A stretch of 64,000 nucleotides of DNA from SVTX01 sp045538195 (lineage in GTDB: Bacteria; Bacillota; Clostridia; Oscillospirales; CAG-272): NCBI GenBank assembly GCA_045538195.1, contig JAZSRA010000130.1, positions 94,758 through 158,757 of the forward strand, written 5' to 3'. Under the pieces are notes generated by a model. The model was given only the letters and a program-made list of their open reading frames with translations, was not told the DNA's origin and ran no database searches. Position 1 is the stretch's first letter; each line of letters opens with the position of its first letter. Position numbers and translations under genes: made by a program. Positions 49,660 through 57,656 of this stretch are shown piece after piece.

Positions 49660-51132
49660 TTATTGCTTTTTCTTAAAGAATAACGCGGTGCCGATAATCG
49701 ATATTACCATTATCGCGCTAACACCTATTTCTCCGATGCAACCGAAAAGAGACTTGTTGACGGGTTCATCAACATTTCCCTCTTGCTCTGTTTGATCTTT
49801 ACTCTCTGTCACATTTTCAGAGCTTTCGACGGTCACTTCGGTCTCGGTCTCGGTTTCGGTCTCGTTCTCGGTCACAGCCTCGGTGGTCTCCTCATCAAGC
49901 GGTTCTCCAAGAACGTTTATCTTCAAAGAAGATATTTTGACATTCACCGATTGCAATTTCTCATTGAAACACTCTCTTACGATAATATCGAAAGTTTTTT
50001 CTCCCACAGGAGCATTATTTTTGATTTTGAACGTAAGTGTCACCAATGTTCCAACCGCGGTAGAATTTTTAGCGGAATCCCAAAGGATGTTCTCACCCTC
50101 AGTCATTGTACTCATAACGCTTCCGTTTTTGACGTTCACAAGCTCAAAGCCTTCGACCTGAGGAACGGTTATTATGAGTGCCGCAAATCCGGGGTTGTTT
50201 GTTACCGTAAGAACAACCTCAACGGTATCGCCTCTCTGCCCTTCGGTGCTTGATGCCGAAACAATAATATTGTTAACGTCGATGGAGGCTTCGGTTTCTG
50301 CCTCTGTGGTTTCTTCGGTTGTCTCCTCGGTTGTCTCCTCGGTTGTCTCCTCGGTAGTTTCCTCGGTTATTGCCTCGGTAGTTTCCTCGGTTGTTTCTTC
50401 AGTTGTTGCCTCGGTTGTTTCCTCAGTTGTTTCCTCAGTTGTTTCCTCAGTTGTTGCCTCGGTTGTCTCCTCGGTAGTTGCTTCGGTTGTCTCCTCGGTT
50501 GTCTCCTCGGTTGTCTCCTCGGTAGTTGCCTCGGTTGTTGCCTCGGTTGTTTCCTCGGCTGTCTCCTCGGTAGTTGCCTCGGTTGTCTCCTCGGTAGTTG
50601 CCTCGGTTGTCACCTCGGTAGTTGCTTCGGTTGTCTCCTCGGTTGTCACCTCGGTAGTTTCCTCCACAAGCGGCTCACTAAGAACATTTATCTTTATGGA
50701 AGAAATTTTCACGTCAACCGATTTCAGTTTCTCATTGATGCACTGTCTTACGATAATATCGCAAGTTTTTTCTCCCAAAGGAACATTTTCTCCGATTTTG
50801 AACGTCAGTGTCACCAGCGTTCCAATCGCGGTAGAGTTTTGGGCAGAATCCCAAAGGATATGCACACCTTGAGTCATTGTACTCATAACGCTTCCGTTTT
50901 CGACACTTACAAGTTCCAAGCCATCGACATTCGGAACTGTTATCTTGAGTGCGGCAAATCCCGGATTATTGGTTACCGTAAGGACTACGTCGACGGTATC
51001 CCCTCTTCCTCCCTCGACGCTTGAGGCGGAAACAATCAGATCGTCTGCCGCCCCAACGCTCATCAAGGGACAAATGCACGCGAAAACTAAAATAACCGAG
51101 ACGATTATTGAAATTCGCTTTAAATTGTTCAT
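49660..51132 (-). CDS. Membrane-anchored protein with two cohesin-like domains (mini-scaffoldin)
   Basis: The 490-residue protein has a signal peptide (about 1-29, ending VGAAD) and two closely related cohesin-like beta domains (about 30-155 and 285-410). Each runs from IVSASS.EG.RGDTVEVVLTV through NNPGFAALIITVP to IKINVL. Between them is a Thr/Glu linker of about 125 residues made of TTEE/TTEA units. A Glu/Thr tail, one membrane helix and KKKQ close the chain. Cohesins bind dockerin modules and assemble cellulosomes on the cell surface. The gene upstream ends in a dockerin, so the two products could bind each other. The start has no clear ribosome binding site and lies 19 bases after the upstream stop, so coupling is likely. 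Confidence 0.8.
   Translation of the reverse strand: MNNLKRISIIVSVILVFACICPLMSVGAADDLIVSASSVEGGRGDTVDVVLTVTNNPGFAALKITVPNVDGLELVSVENGSVMSTMTQGVHILWDSAQNSTAIGTLVTLTFKIGENVPLGEKTCDIIVRQCINEKLKSVDVKISSIKINVLSEPLVEETTEVTTEETTEATTEVTTEATTEETTEATTEETAEETTEATTEATTEETTEETTEETTEATTEETTEATTEETTEETTEETTEATTEETTEETTEAITEETTEETTEETTEETTEETTEAETEASIDVNNIIVSASSTEGQRGDTVEVVLTVTNNPGFAALIITVPQVEGFELVNVKNGSVMSTMTEGENILWDSAKNSTAVGTLVTLTFKIKNNAPVGEKTFDIIVRECFNEKLQSVNVKISSLKINVLGEPLDEETTEAVTENETETETETEVTVESSENVTESKDQTEQEGNVDEPVNKSLFGCIGEIGVSAIMVISIIGTALFFKKKQ
50286..50665 (-). repeat. 12-base coding repeat of the Thr/Glu linker
   Basis: About thirty imperfect copies of a 12-base unit (plus-strand GTTGTCTCCTCG and variants) encode TTEE or TTEA. 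Copies differ mainly at third positions and at the Ala/Glu choice. All units are multiples of three bases, so length change would alter linker length without a frameshift. Confidence 0.9.
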
Positions 51133-51151
51133 AATATAATATTTTTAATTC

Positions 51152-54100
51152 TTATTCTCCCTCTTTTATTTGAGGACCAAGAATGACAGAGGACTCTCCC
51201 GTATCGTAATCATAGCTTGCCATATATTGGCGGAGCAAAGTAATATCCTTTAGGTCAACAACGCCGTCGCAATTGACATCCGCTTCTGCTGTGTCTACAC
51301 TGACTCCACTTCCTGCAATATATTTTCTTAACGTTACAACGTCGGATATGTTTACCTTACCGTCCTCACTTCCGTCAACGTTTCCGTATGTGAAGTTCTT
51401 GAAGGTCACGCTTCCCGCCGTTACCTTGGTGTTGACACCATCGGCGGAGGTCGTCATAGCATCGATTACTTTGACAGAAAATTCAGCGGAGTCTCCTTCG
51501 TTCATAGCTGTCTTTGCTTTGAAAGCAAGGTAGACCAGCGTTCCGTTCTTTGTAGAATTTGACGTATTACTCCAAATAAGATGCGAGCCGTTTCTCGAAA
51601 GTCCATCCATTACTTCTCCGTTTACAACTCCCATAAAAGTAAATTTTTGGTTATCGTACACGGGCATGATGTCGAGATAGGAAATACCCGTGTTGTTTTC
51701 AATATTTACAGGAACAAGGAAAAGATCGCCGGGGTTGATGACAGGGCTAGCCACATTTATCTTTACAAGCTCGTTTTCAGTAGGTGCGGTTACATCAGAC
51801 GTTCCGTTATTATGCACCATAATAGCGTCAGCATAGTTCGTATCATAAGCAAGTATCTCGGAGATGCTGTCGCTCATACCGACGTAGGCAATATCAATAT
51901 ATTCGCCGTTTTCAAGTTTGTTACTTGCATTAAAGAAATCGATTCGCATATATTTTGTAAGGCAGGTTCCATCTTCGCTGACCTCAAAGGTATCTATTCC
52001 GTAGGATGCAATATCAAATATCACCAGATGCCACTTATCGTCACAAACAATGTTTTCGAATTTGTAATTATCTCCGCCAACCGGAGCAGAATTCTTCGTG
52101 CTGGTAAAGACCTCCATATATCCTGTTTGAGCGGAATTCGAGGGGAGTCTGTATTTCACAACCACGTATTTACCTGTGTTTACAGGGTCTGTAGCGTTAT
52201 AAAGAGTTGAATAGAAGTCTGTTCTGTTATTAGCGTTTGGAGTAAATGTGATGTAACTTACTCCGTTTATTTCGTCGGTTTTGACTTCGGAAGCAACGGC
52301 ACAGGTATCGCTAATACGGTTCCTAGCTCCAAGATCGGCTCCCGCATAAAGCACATTCATATTCTGGAGAGATGCGTTGCTCTCAACGGTAAGTTCCCAG
52401 CCGTCGAATGCCGTATCAGCAACTACCTTGAATGTTCTTTTCTGCTTGCCGGTAAGAGTAGTTACAAACGAGTAGGAATAGGTTCGGTCCTCGTTGTAAT
52501 AAACGCCGTAGCCGTCGTAGCTGTGTCCGTTTTCGTCGACGTCGGGAGTTGTAGCCGAGCATACGACGTACTCGACCCACCTGCTCTCCGATTCCAACCA
52601 TTCGTAGATCTTGGGATCGGTAAGCATTGTAAAGCCGTCGACTCGGATGGTCTGGTTGCTTTCATCACCCGAAATGGTAAAGATTGCCTCTTTACCGTTG
52701 GTGGTTTTAACTCTGGGGAGGAATACAGACGAAACGGTTTCGGTTGTAAGCTGCGCATTTTCAACATGGGGGTCGGGGTCTGCAATAGGAGTTATCGTAA
52801 CAGGGTTTTGAGCCATATCTGCTCGAACGTCACGAACATTCTTGTCCTGAATGGTGTCGTAGGTTCCATCCATCTCCTGAGAACCCCAAGGAAGAAGGAT
52901 TGCGTTGATGGTAAAGCTATCACCCTTCGTGAGAGTTATCGCTCCCATGTTAAGGGACAACGAAAGCTTACCGCCAAGGTCGTTAACCACGAATCTGGGA
53001 TATACTCCTGCATTGTTGTCAACGAGGCTATTTAAATCGGAGTTGCAAATGAGCATTGCTACGTTTGAATAACCACCGTTGTTGTGTTCGCTGGTTGCGT
53101 TATCCATATCGAAGAAGGAGAAATAAGGATAATAGCTGCCAAGCTGGTACTGTGCCGAGGATCCCTTGGCTTGTGCTGTTGTTACTTGACAGGAATTGTT
53201 GGAATCAAGATATCCGACACGCTGGTAGAGACCCGTGGGGTCCAACGATTCTACGGAATAGAATTGGAAATCTCTGCTGAAATCCGTGAAGCTGACGTCT
53301 TTAAGTATCTCGTACTTGATCTGATAATAGGTTCTGTTCTCGTCGGTCTGAGGCATCTCCATATGAGTGTAGGTAACGCTGATACTGCCGTCGTCGGAGA
53401 TGTTCTGCATTTCTATCTCGGCGTAGGTAGGACCGTGAGAGGTTATTACGTTATTATAGTTTTCAGTTCCGTTAAAATTACCGTTTGAATCGGTATAAAG
53501 AAGCCATCTGTGGTCACCGCATGTATTATGCTGAGGGGCATTGCTCCAGTACGGTGCCGACATCGGACGGAAGTCGGGCAGCGTTAAGAAGGTTCTGGTA
53601 TTAGACTTAGTAGAATACATGGGAGTTATACAGGTAGACTCCGTAACACCCGTGGACAAGTGATAATAAGGTGTTGAGAACTGTATCCAAGAAATCTGCT
53701 TCAAAGGATATTTTCCCCAGTTCTGATAAGCATTAACTACGGTATATTCAGCACTTGAGTTTGCCTTTATATCCATCGGGAAAATAGCTTCGCCGTAGGG
53801 GGTATCGTCAATACTGAAAAGTCTTGTATTCTCCTCTTGGAAGTTCTTACCTACCTGTATCGGTACGGGGATCAGCATTTCATTGGCGTCAAGCAATACG
53901 GCACTTTCAAGACAACCACCCGTGGTTGCGGTCATCGCCCATATCTTGCGGTTGTTATTGTCACCTGTTATGGTAAAGTTTACGTTAAAATGCTTATTTA
54001 CTGCTGCATAGGCAGGCTCACTGAAGCCATCAAAGCCCTCAATACTAAATTTATAGATACCGCGGAGAGCGTCGTAGCCGGCAAAGCTGCCGTCACAATC

Positions 54101-55534
54101 CGCACTTACTGTAATATTATCCGAGGTAAGAGGATTTCTCTCAAGCTCTGCCTCTATTTCGAAGGCGTCGAGGGTCGTATTCGTATCTGTATAAAGTCTT
54201 TGACCTATGTAGAAGTCATTTCCGTTATCCGTGCCGGCTTCCGAAGGATTGAGAGTACCATTCTTGGGAGTATTGGTCTGTCTTATAACGTAATTGCCGT
54301 CTTCTACAGTCACGGTAAGCTTGCCACCCGAGCCGTCGTAGGGCATAATATATCCGAACACGCCGACGTCCGTAATGTAAAATCCGGCGTAATCGGCGTT
54401 AGCCTCTTCGGGAATGTTTTCTAAATCATTATAGGTCACTCCGTTTGCCTTGATAACGTAGCTACCAACCTTTTCGGTGGGGATCTTAACCTCAACACCG
54501 AAATTCTCGATATTATTTACGGTCTTAGTGGTTGCAAACTGAGTGAAGCTATGCATCTTATCGGAATAAACGAGGAAGGAACGGGCAACTTGAAGTCCTT
54601 CGATCGAATCACCCGTATCGACCTGAACCACTGCTAACTCGCTGATTGTAAAAGTTGAGCCTACCGCGCCCGAAAAGTCCAAACGCAGATGACCTATGGT
54701 TCCTGAATAACCACTACCGTTAAACATAGGTACCATATATGTCTGTTCTGTACCGTCGTTTATAACGTCGAATGAGACATATTTACTTGGGTCAGTAAAG
54801 CCGGTTGCAGTGCTATCATTATAATAGAAAGCTGCGCCCGTAATTCCCTCCGAAACGGTCATCTTTATGCGAATGTAATTATAAGTGTCTGCGGAATATT
54901 CGATGCTTTTAGCTAAAACGTTGTCGGAATTCCCGAACACTATTTGTGGGTCATTATTGTTAGTCAACGTTCCCGAAACTTTTCCGGGACTCCACTTCGA
55001 ACCACCAGAGGTTATTTCGACGTCTGTAACATTGGAGACCCAGAATTTCTTTACGTCTTCGCTCATGACGGTAGACTCAGTAATGAAGTCCTGGCCCTCA
55101 AATCTCGCGTCGTAATAGTAGTATCCGAGACGGTGAAGGTTAGCCGTAGCGGCAGACGAGGAATCAGAGGCGTACACTCTTTCTTTACCATCGATTGTAA
55201 CAAAAGCGTCCATCGTGTTCTCGAAGTAAGCTCCGTTCTCGTTCGTCAGAGACGCTACCTGCTTATTGCCATTTTCTTTAAGATTGTAAGACAGGGTCAT
55301 CTGCTGATTTTTAATCTCAAACTGCTCTCTGGTATAATCGTAGAACTGTGCCTGAACTCCGTTCGCAAGATAGTTTGAATGCGTAATAATGGTAGAATTG
55401 TCAGGTGTTTCTACCTGTTCGGAATCTGCAACAACATCCTCGGCGATCGCGGGTATAGTTCCCACGAATATCGAGGGCATTATCATAGCAAATGCCAGAA
55501 CAATTGTTAAAAAACGGGTGGATAGTTTTCTCAT
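51152..55534 (-). CDS. Large secreted protein with cohesin-like and dockerin domains
   Basis: The 1460-residue protein has a signal peptide (about 1-32, ending AIAE) and a long beta-rich region (about 40-1240). I cannot assign that region to an enzyme family; it includes jelly-roll-like, carbohydrate-binding-type stretches (around 190-305 and 1085-1200). A cohesin-like domain (about 1254-1382, INVASPVINPGDLFLVPVNI) and a type I dockerin (about 1383-1445) follow. The dockerin has two calcium-loop repeats, GNVDGSEDGKVNISDVVTLR and ADVNCDGVVDLKDITLLRQY. It would dock onto a cohesin, plausibly the product of the next gene. GGAGG precedes the ATG, and a consensus promoter lies upstream. Polysaccharide binding or degradation is inferred from the dockerin. 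Confidence 0.8.
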   Translation of the reverse strand: MRKLSTRFLTIVLAFAMIMPSIFVGTIPAIAEDVVADSEQVETPDNSTIITHSNYLANGVQAQFYDYTREQFEIKNQQMTLSYNLKENGNKQVASLTNENGAYFENTMDAFVTIDGKERVYASDSSSAATANLHRLGYYYYDARFEGQDFITESTVMSEDVKKFWVSNVTDVEITSGGSKWSPGKVSGTLTNNNDPQIVFGNSDNVLAKSIEYSADTYNYIRIKMTVSEGITGAAFYYNDSTATGFTDPSKYVSFDVINDGTEQTYMVPMFNGSGYSGTIGHLRLDFSGAVGSTFTISELAVVQVDTGDSIEGLQVARSFLVYSDKMHSFTQFATTKTVNNIENFGVEVKIPTEKVGSYVIKANGVTYNDLENIPEEANADYAGFYITDVGVFGYIMPYDGSGGKLTVTVEDGNYVIRQTNTPKNGTLNPSEAGTDNGNDFYIGQRLYTDTNTTLDAFEIEAELERNPLTSDNITVSADCDGSFAGYDALRGIYKFSIEGFDGFSEPAYAAVNKHFNVNFTITGDNNNRKIWAMTATTGGCLESAVLLDANEMLIPVPIQVGKNFQEENTRLFSIDDTPYGEAIFPMDIKANSSAEYTVVNAYQNWGKYPLKQISWIQFSTPYYHLSTGVTESTCITPMYSTKSNTRTFLTLPDFRPMSAPYWSNAPQHNTCGDHRWLLYTDSNGNFNGTENYNNVITSHGPTYAEIEMQNISDDGSISVTYTHMEMPQTDENRTYYQIKYEILKDVSFTDFSRDFQFYSVESLDPTGLYQRVGYLDSNNSCQVTTAQAKGSSAQYQLGSYYPYFSFFDMDNATSEHNNGGYSNVAMLICNSDLNSLVDNNAGVYPRFVVNDLGGKLSLSLNMGAITLTKGDSFTINAILLPWGSQEMDGTYDTIQDKNVRDVRADMAQNPVTITPIADPDPHVENAQLTTETVSSVFLPRVKTTNGKEAIFTISGDESNQTIRVDGFTMLTDPKIYEWLESESRWVEYVVCSATTPDVDENGHSYDGYGVYYNEDRTYSYSFVTTLTGKQKRTFKVVADTAFDGWELTVESNASLQNMNVLYAGADLGARNRISDTCAVASEVKTDEINGVSYITFTPNANNRTDFYSTLYNATDPVNTGKYVVVKYRLPSNSAQTGYMEVFTSTKNSAPVGGDNYKFENIVCDDKWHLVIFDIASYGIDTFEVSEDGTCLTKYMRIDFFNASNKLENGEYIDIAYVGMSDSISEILAYDTNYADAIMVHNNGTSDVTAPTENELVKINVASPVINPGDLFLVPVNIENNTGISYLDIMPVYDNQKFTFMGVVNGEVMDGLSRNGSHLIWSNTSNSTKNGTLVYLAFKAKTAMNEGDSAEFSVKVIDAMTTSADGVNTKVTAGSVTFKNFTYGNVDGSEDGKVNISDVVTLRKYIAGSGVSVDTAEADVNCDGVVDLKDITLLRQYMASYDYDTGESSVILGPQIKEGE

Positions 55535-55622
55535 AACTTATTCCTCCAACTGATATTTACTTGCAGACTTTAGGACGAGCCAGCCTGCAAGTATTTGAAA
55601 ATTTGTATTAAATACCCAAAAT

Positions 55623-55651
55623 ATTATAACACAATCGCACAGATTTGTCAA
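55623..55651 (-). promoter_or_regulatory. Promoter of the dockerin/cohesin operon
   Basis: On the minus strand consensus TTGACA (55646-55651) and TATAAT (55623-55628) are 17 bases apart. The leader of about 80 bases contains a 9-pair stem TACTTGCAG/CTGCAAGTA (within 55558-55602). Confidence 0.75.
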
Positions 55652-55750
55652 TAGTAAATTAAAATGATTTTATTGCTGATTTTATTGCATATATCGAACA
55701 AATAATTTTAAGAAAAAAACTGACAAAAGCACGTTAACATAGCGGAAACG

Positions 55751-56590
55751 TTACAATTCAATTTTCTGTTTTCTTTCCTTTCGCCACGTCACGGGAGAAA
55801 CGCCGTGAAAGCCTTTGAAGCATCTTGAAAAATACTCAACGTCGGAAAAACCGCACGCCGCCGCCACGTCATTGACCGAATTTCTTTTATCCGCTAACAG
55901 TTTTTCGGCAAGATGCATCTTTTTTTCTGTCACGTACTGCATTATGGTGATACCAAATTCCCTTTTGAAATGCTCGGTCAGCGTAACCGTGCTACAATGG
56001 AGATTCCAGCTAAGATCGGCAAGGGTGATCTTTCTTGAAATGTTGTCCTTTACGTAGATCTTGACTAACTGACCGAGAGTGTGCTTATCGTCGGAAAGCA
56101 GGTCGTTTGCGGCAATATATTCGCCGATCATGGGTAACATTCTCGCAAAGCACTCAAATTTTTCATAAGAATAGCTTGGGAAATCTTTGACCAATTCCGA
56201 AAGGACGTCACTGTCAAGATTGGGCGAAATAAGCAGAGCGCTCTCAACTGCGTTTTTAGCGTGATGCTCCCCTTCCTCAATTCCCATGGCAAGAAACAGG
56301 AAGCCTATAACCGTTTCGTCCTTGATGATCGGACTTATAGCTTCACAAACTCCGAACGGACATGTATACACGGTCAATTCCCTTTTAGCCGCGGCACTTT
56401 TCAGCCTTGCGGTGTCCGAACCGACGCAACATTCAAGGCATTTGACAGACTTATGTATGTATTCACAAAAATTGTCGCTTTCGTTTCTCGCGGCGGCGAT
56501 ACTGTGGAACTCGCTATCTATTACCGCAATATCCATGCCCGATACGTTATGAAAATCCCGAAGGACTGTTTTTAGTCTTTGAATATCCAT
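55751..56590 (-). CDS. AraC-family regulator with PocR-type sensor domain
   Basis: The 279-residue protein has an N-terminal PocR-like ligand-binding domain (about 5-165), recognisable from its Cys-containing pattern FCEYIHKSVKCLECCVGSD and YTCPFGVCEAISPI. A C-terminal AraC double helix-turn-helix follows (about 180-275, ending AAACGFSDVEYFSRCFKGFH). PocR domains sense small organic molecules such as hydrocarbon derivatives or sugars. It lies 35 bases downstream of a second AraC gene on the same strand, next to the uronate catabolic operon, which it may control. Confidence 0.88.
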   Translation of the reverse strand: MDIQRLKTVLRDFHNVSGMDIAVIDSEFHSIAAARNESDNFCEYIHKSVKCLECCVGSDTARLKSAAAKRELTVYTCPFGVCEAISPIIKDETVIGFLFLAMGIEEGEHHAKNAVESALLISPNLDSDVLSELVKDFPSYSYEKFECFARMLPMIGEYIAANDLLSDDKHTLGQLVKIYVKDNISRKITLADLSWNLHCSTVTLTEHFKREFGITIMQYVTEKKMHLAEKLLADKRNSVNDVAAACGFSDVEYFSRCFKGFHGVSPVTWRKERKQKIEL

Positions 56591-56625
56591 AAAGCTCTCG
56601 CTTTCCTTACTTTGTATTACTATTT

Positions 56626-57477
56626 TTATTCAGCCATTGTTTTATATTTGCCCGGTGTAACACCCACGTTTTTCTTGAAAACACGGATAAATCCTGAATA
56701 GTCTCCAAAGCCGCAGAGCATTGCGGTCTCGGTCACGCTTTTCCCTGCCGCCAGCATCTTTTTCGCCTCGGTGATTCGCTTTGATGTGATATACTTTGCC
56801 ACGGTTGTGCCACAATGCTCCGAGAAAAGTCGGCAGAGCTGATTGACCGACAGATACGACGCTTTCGCCACGCTTTCAAGAGTCATATGTTCACCAAAGT
56901 TATTATTGATATAATCCATGGCGAGATTTACCGCCTTGTGAGAATGCGAGCGGATGTCAACACCCTCGCGCTCGATGATGGCACGATTGATGTCTACTAA
57001 TATCTCGGTCATAATGCTGTGCTTTATAAGGTCGTCACCGTATCCTCCGTCCTCGGATAGCCTTTCGAGGCGTTTTTTCATTTTCCCCACGTCCTCTTCG
57101 CTGAGATGTACTCTGTGATCAAAGCCGTACTTGTGGGGATAAAAGCATTTTGAAAGGTCGGTCTCACGGGTGGAGCAGTTATGCAAAAATTCCGGACTTA
57201 TCTGGAAGACGTAGCGGTGAAACTCCACACCGCTCTCGTAGGTTATTTTATGTACTTCGTACTGATTGATAACAAAAACGTCGTTGTCGCGGACGTCGTA
57301 TATCTGTCCTCCGATAAGGAAGCTTTTACCGCCCGACAGACAGAAAAAGACCTCGCAGCAATCGTGGATATGTATATTGGGATTGGGGTTTCGCTCCTCG
57401 GAGTAATAGATGCCGAAGCTTGCGTTGTCGCAGGCGTGTGCGATGGCAAGTGAGCAGCTTTCAAATACGCATTTCAT
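56626..57477 (-). CDS. AraC-family regulator with cupin sensor domain
   Basis: The 283-residue protein has an N-terminal cupin (about 25-105, HIHDCCEVFFCLSGGKSFLI) and a C-terminal AraC domain (about 185-280, LSVNQLCRLFSEHCG and LCGFGDYSGFIRVFKKNVG). Such cupin-AraC regulators typically respond to sugars. The gene is transcribed divergently, 179 bases from the KduI/GH88/rhamnosidase operon, making it the most likely activator of that operon. GAGG precedes the ATG at 57477. Confidence 0.9.
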   Translation of the reverse strand: MKCVFESCSLAIAHACDNASFGIYYSEERNPNPNIHIHDCCEVFFCLSGGKSFLIGGQIYDVRDNDVFVINQYEVHKITYESGVEFHRYVFQISPEFLHNCSTRETDLSKCFYPHKYGFDHRVHLSEEDVGKMKKRLERLSEDGGYGDDLIKHSIMTEILVDINRAIIEREGVDIRSHSHKAVNLAMDYINNNFGEHMTLESVAKASYLSVNQLCRLFSEHCGTTVAKYITSKRITEAKKMLAAGKSVTETAMLCGFGDYSGFIRVFKKNVGVTPGKYKTMAE

Positions 57478-57585
57478 TTTTCTTACCTCATCAAGGTTAT
57501 AAATTGCGGTTTTCCCGCTCTCAAATCATAGTATATCACACAATGGTGAGAATTGCAACATTTTAGTTGGAATTTGACTGTTTTT

Positions 57586-57613
57586 TTGCAAAAAAATATG
57601 GTAAAATGATAAT
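57586..57613 (+). promoter_or_regulatory. Possible promoter of the glycan catabolic operon
   Basis: TTGCAA (57586-57591) and GATAAT (57608-57613) are 16 bases apart, a weak pair of the kind expected for an activator-dependent promoter. Alternatives exist in this AT-rich stretch. Confidence 0.35.
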
Positions 57614-57656
57614 GAGGTGTATTTTATACTTTTAAAAATAATTAGGAGGTACATAA

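Noticed and set aside
50286..50665. Possible CRISPR array or tandem non-coding repeat
   Set aside because: The units are contiguous 12-base codon repeats with no unique spacers, and they encode a Thr/Glu linker in frame. I saw no CRISPR-like repeat-spacer pattern anywhere in the window.
50174..50872. 232-codon plus-strand frame of repeated Val-Ser/Ala residues
   Set aside because: It mirrors the Thr/Glu repeat on the minus strand; the 12-base period alone keeps it open. The minus-strand gene has a signal peptide, cohesin-like domains and an anchor.
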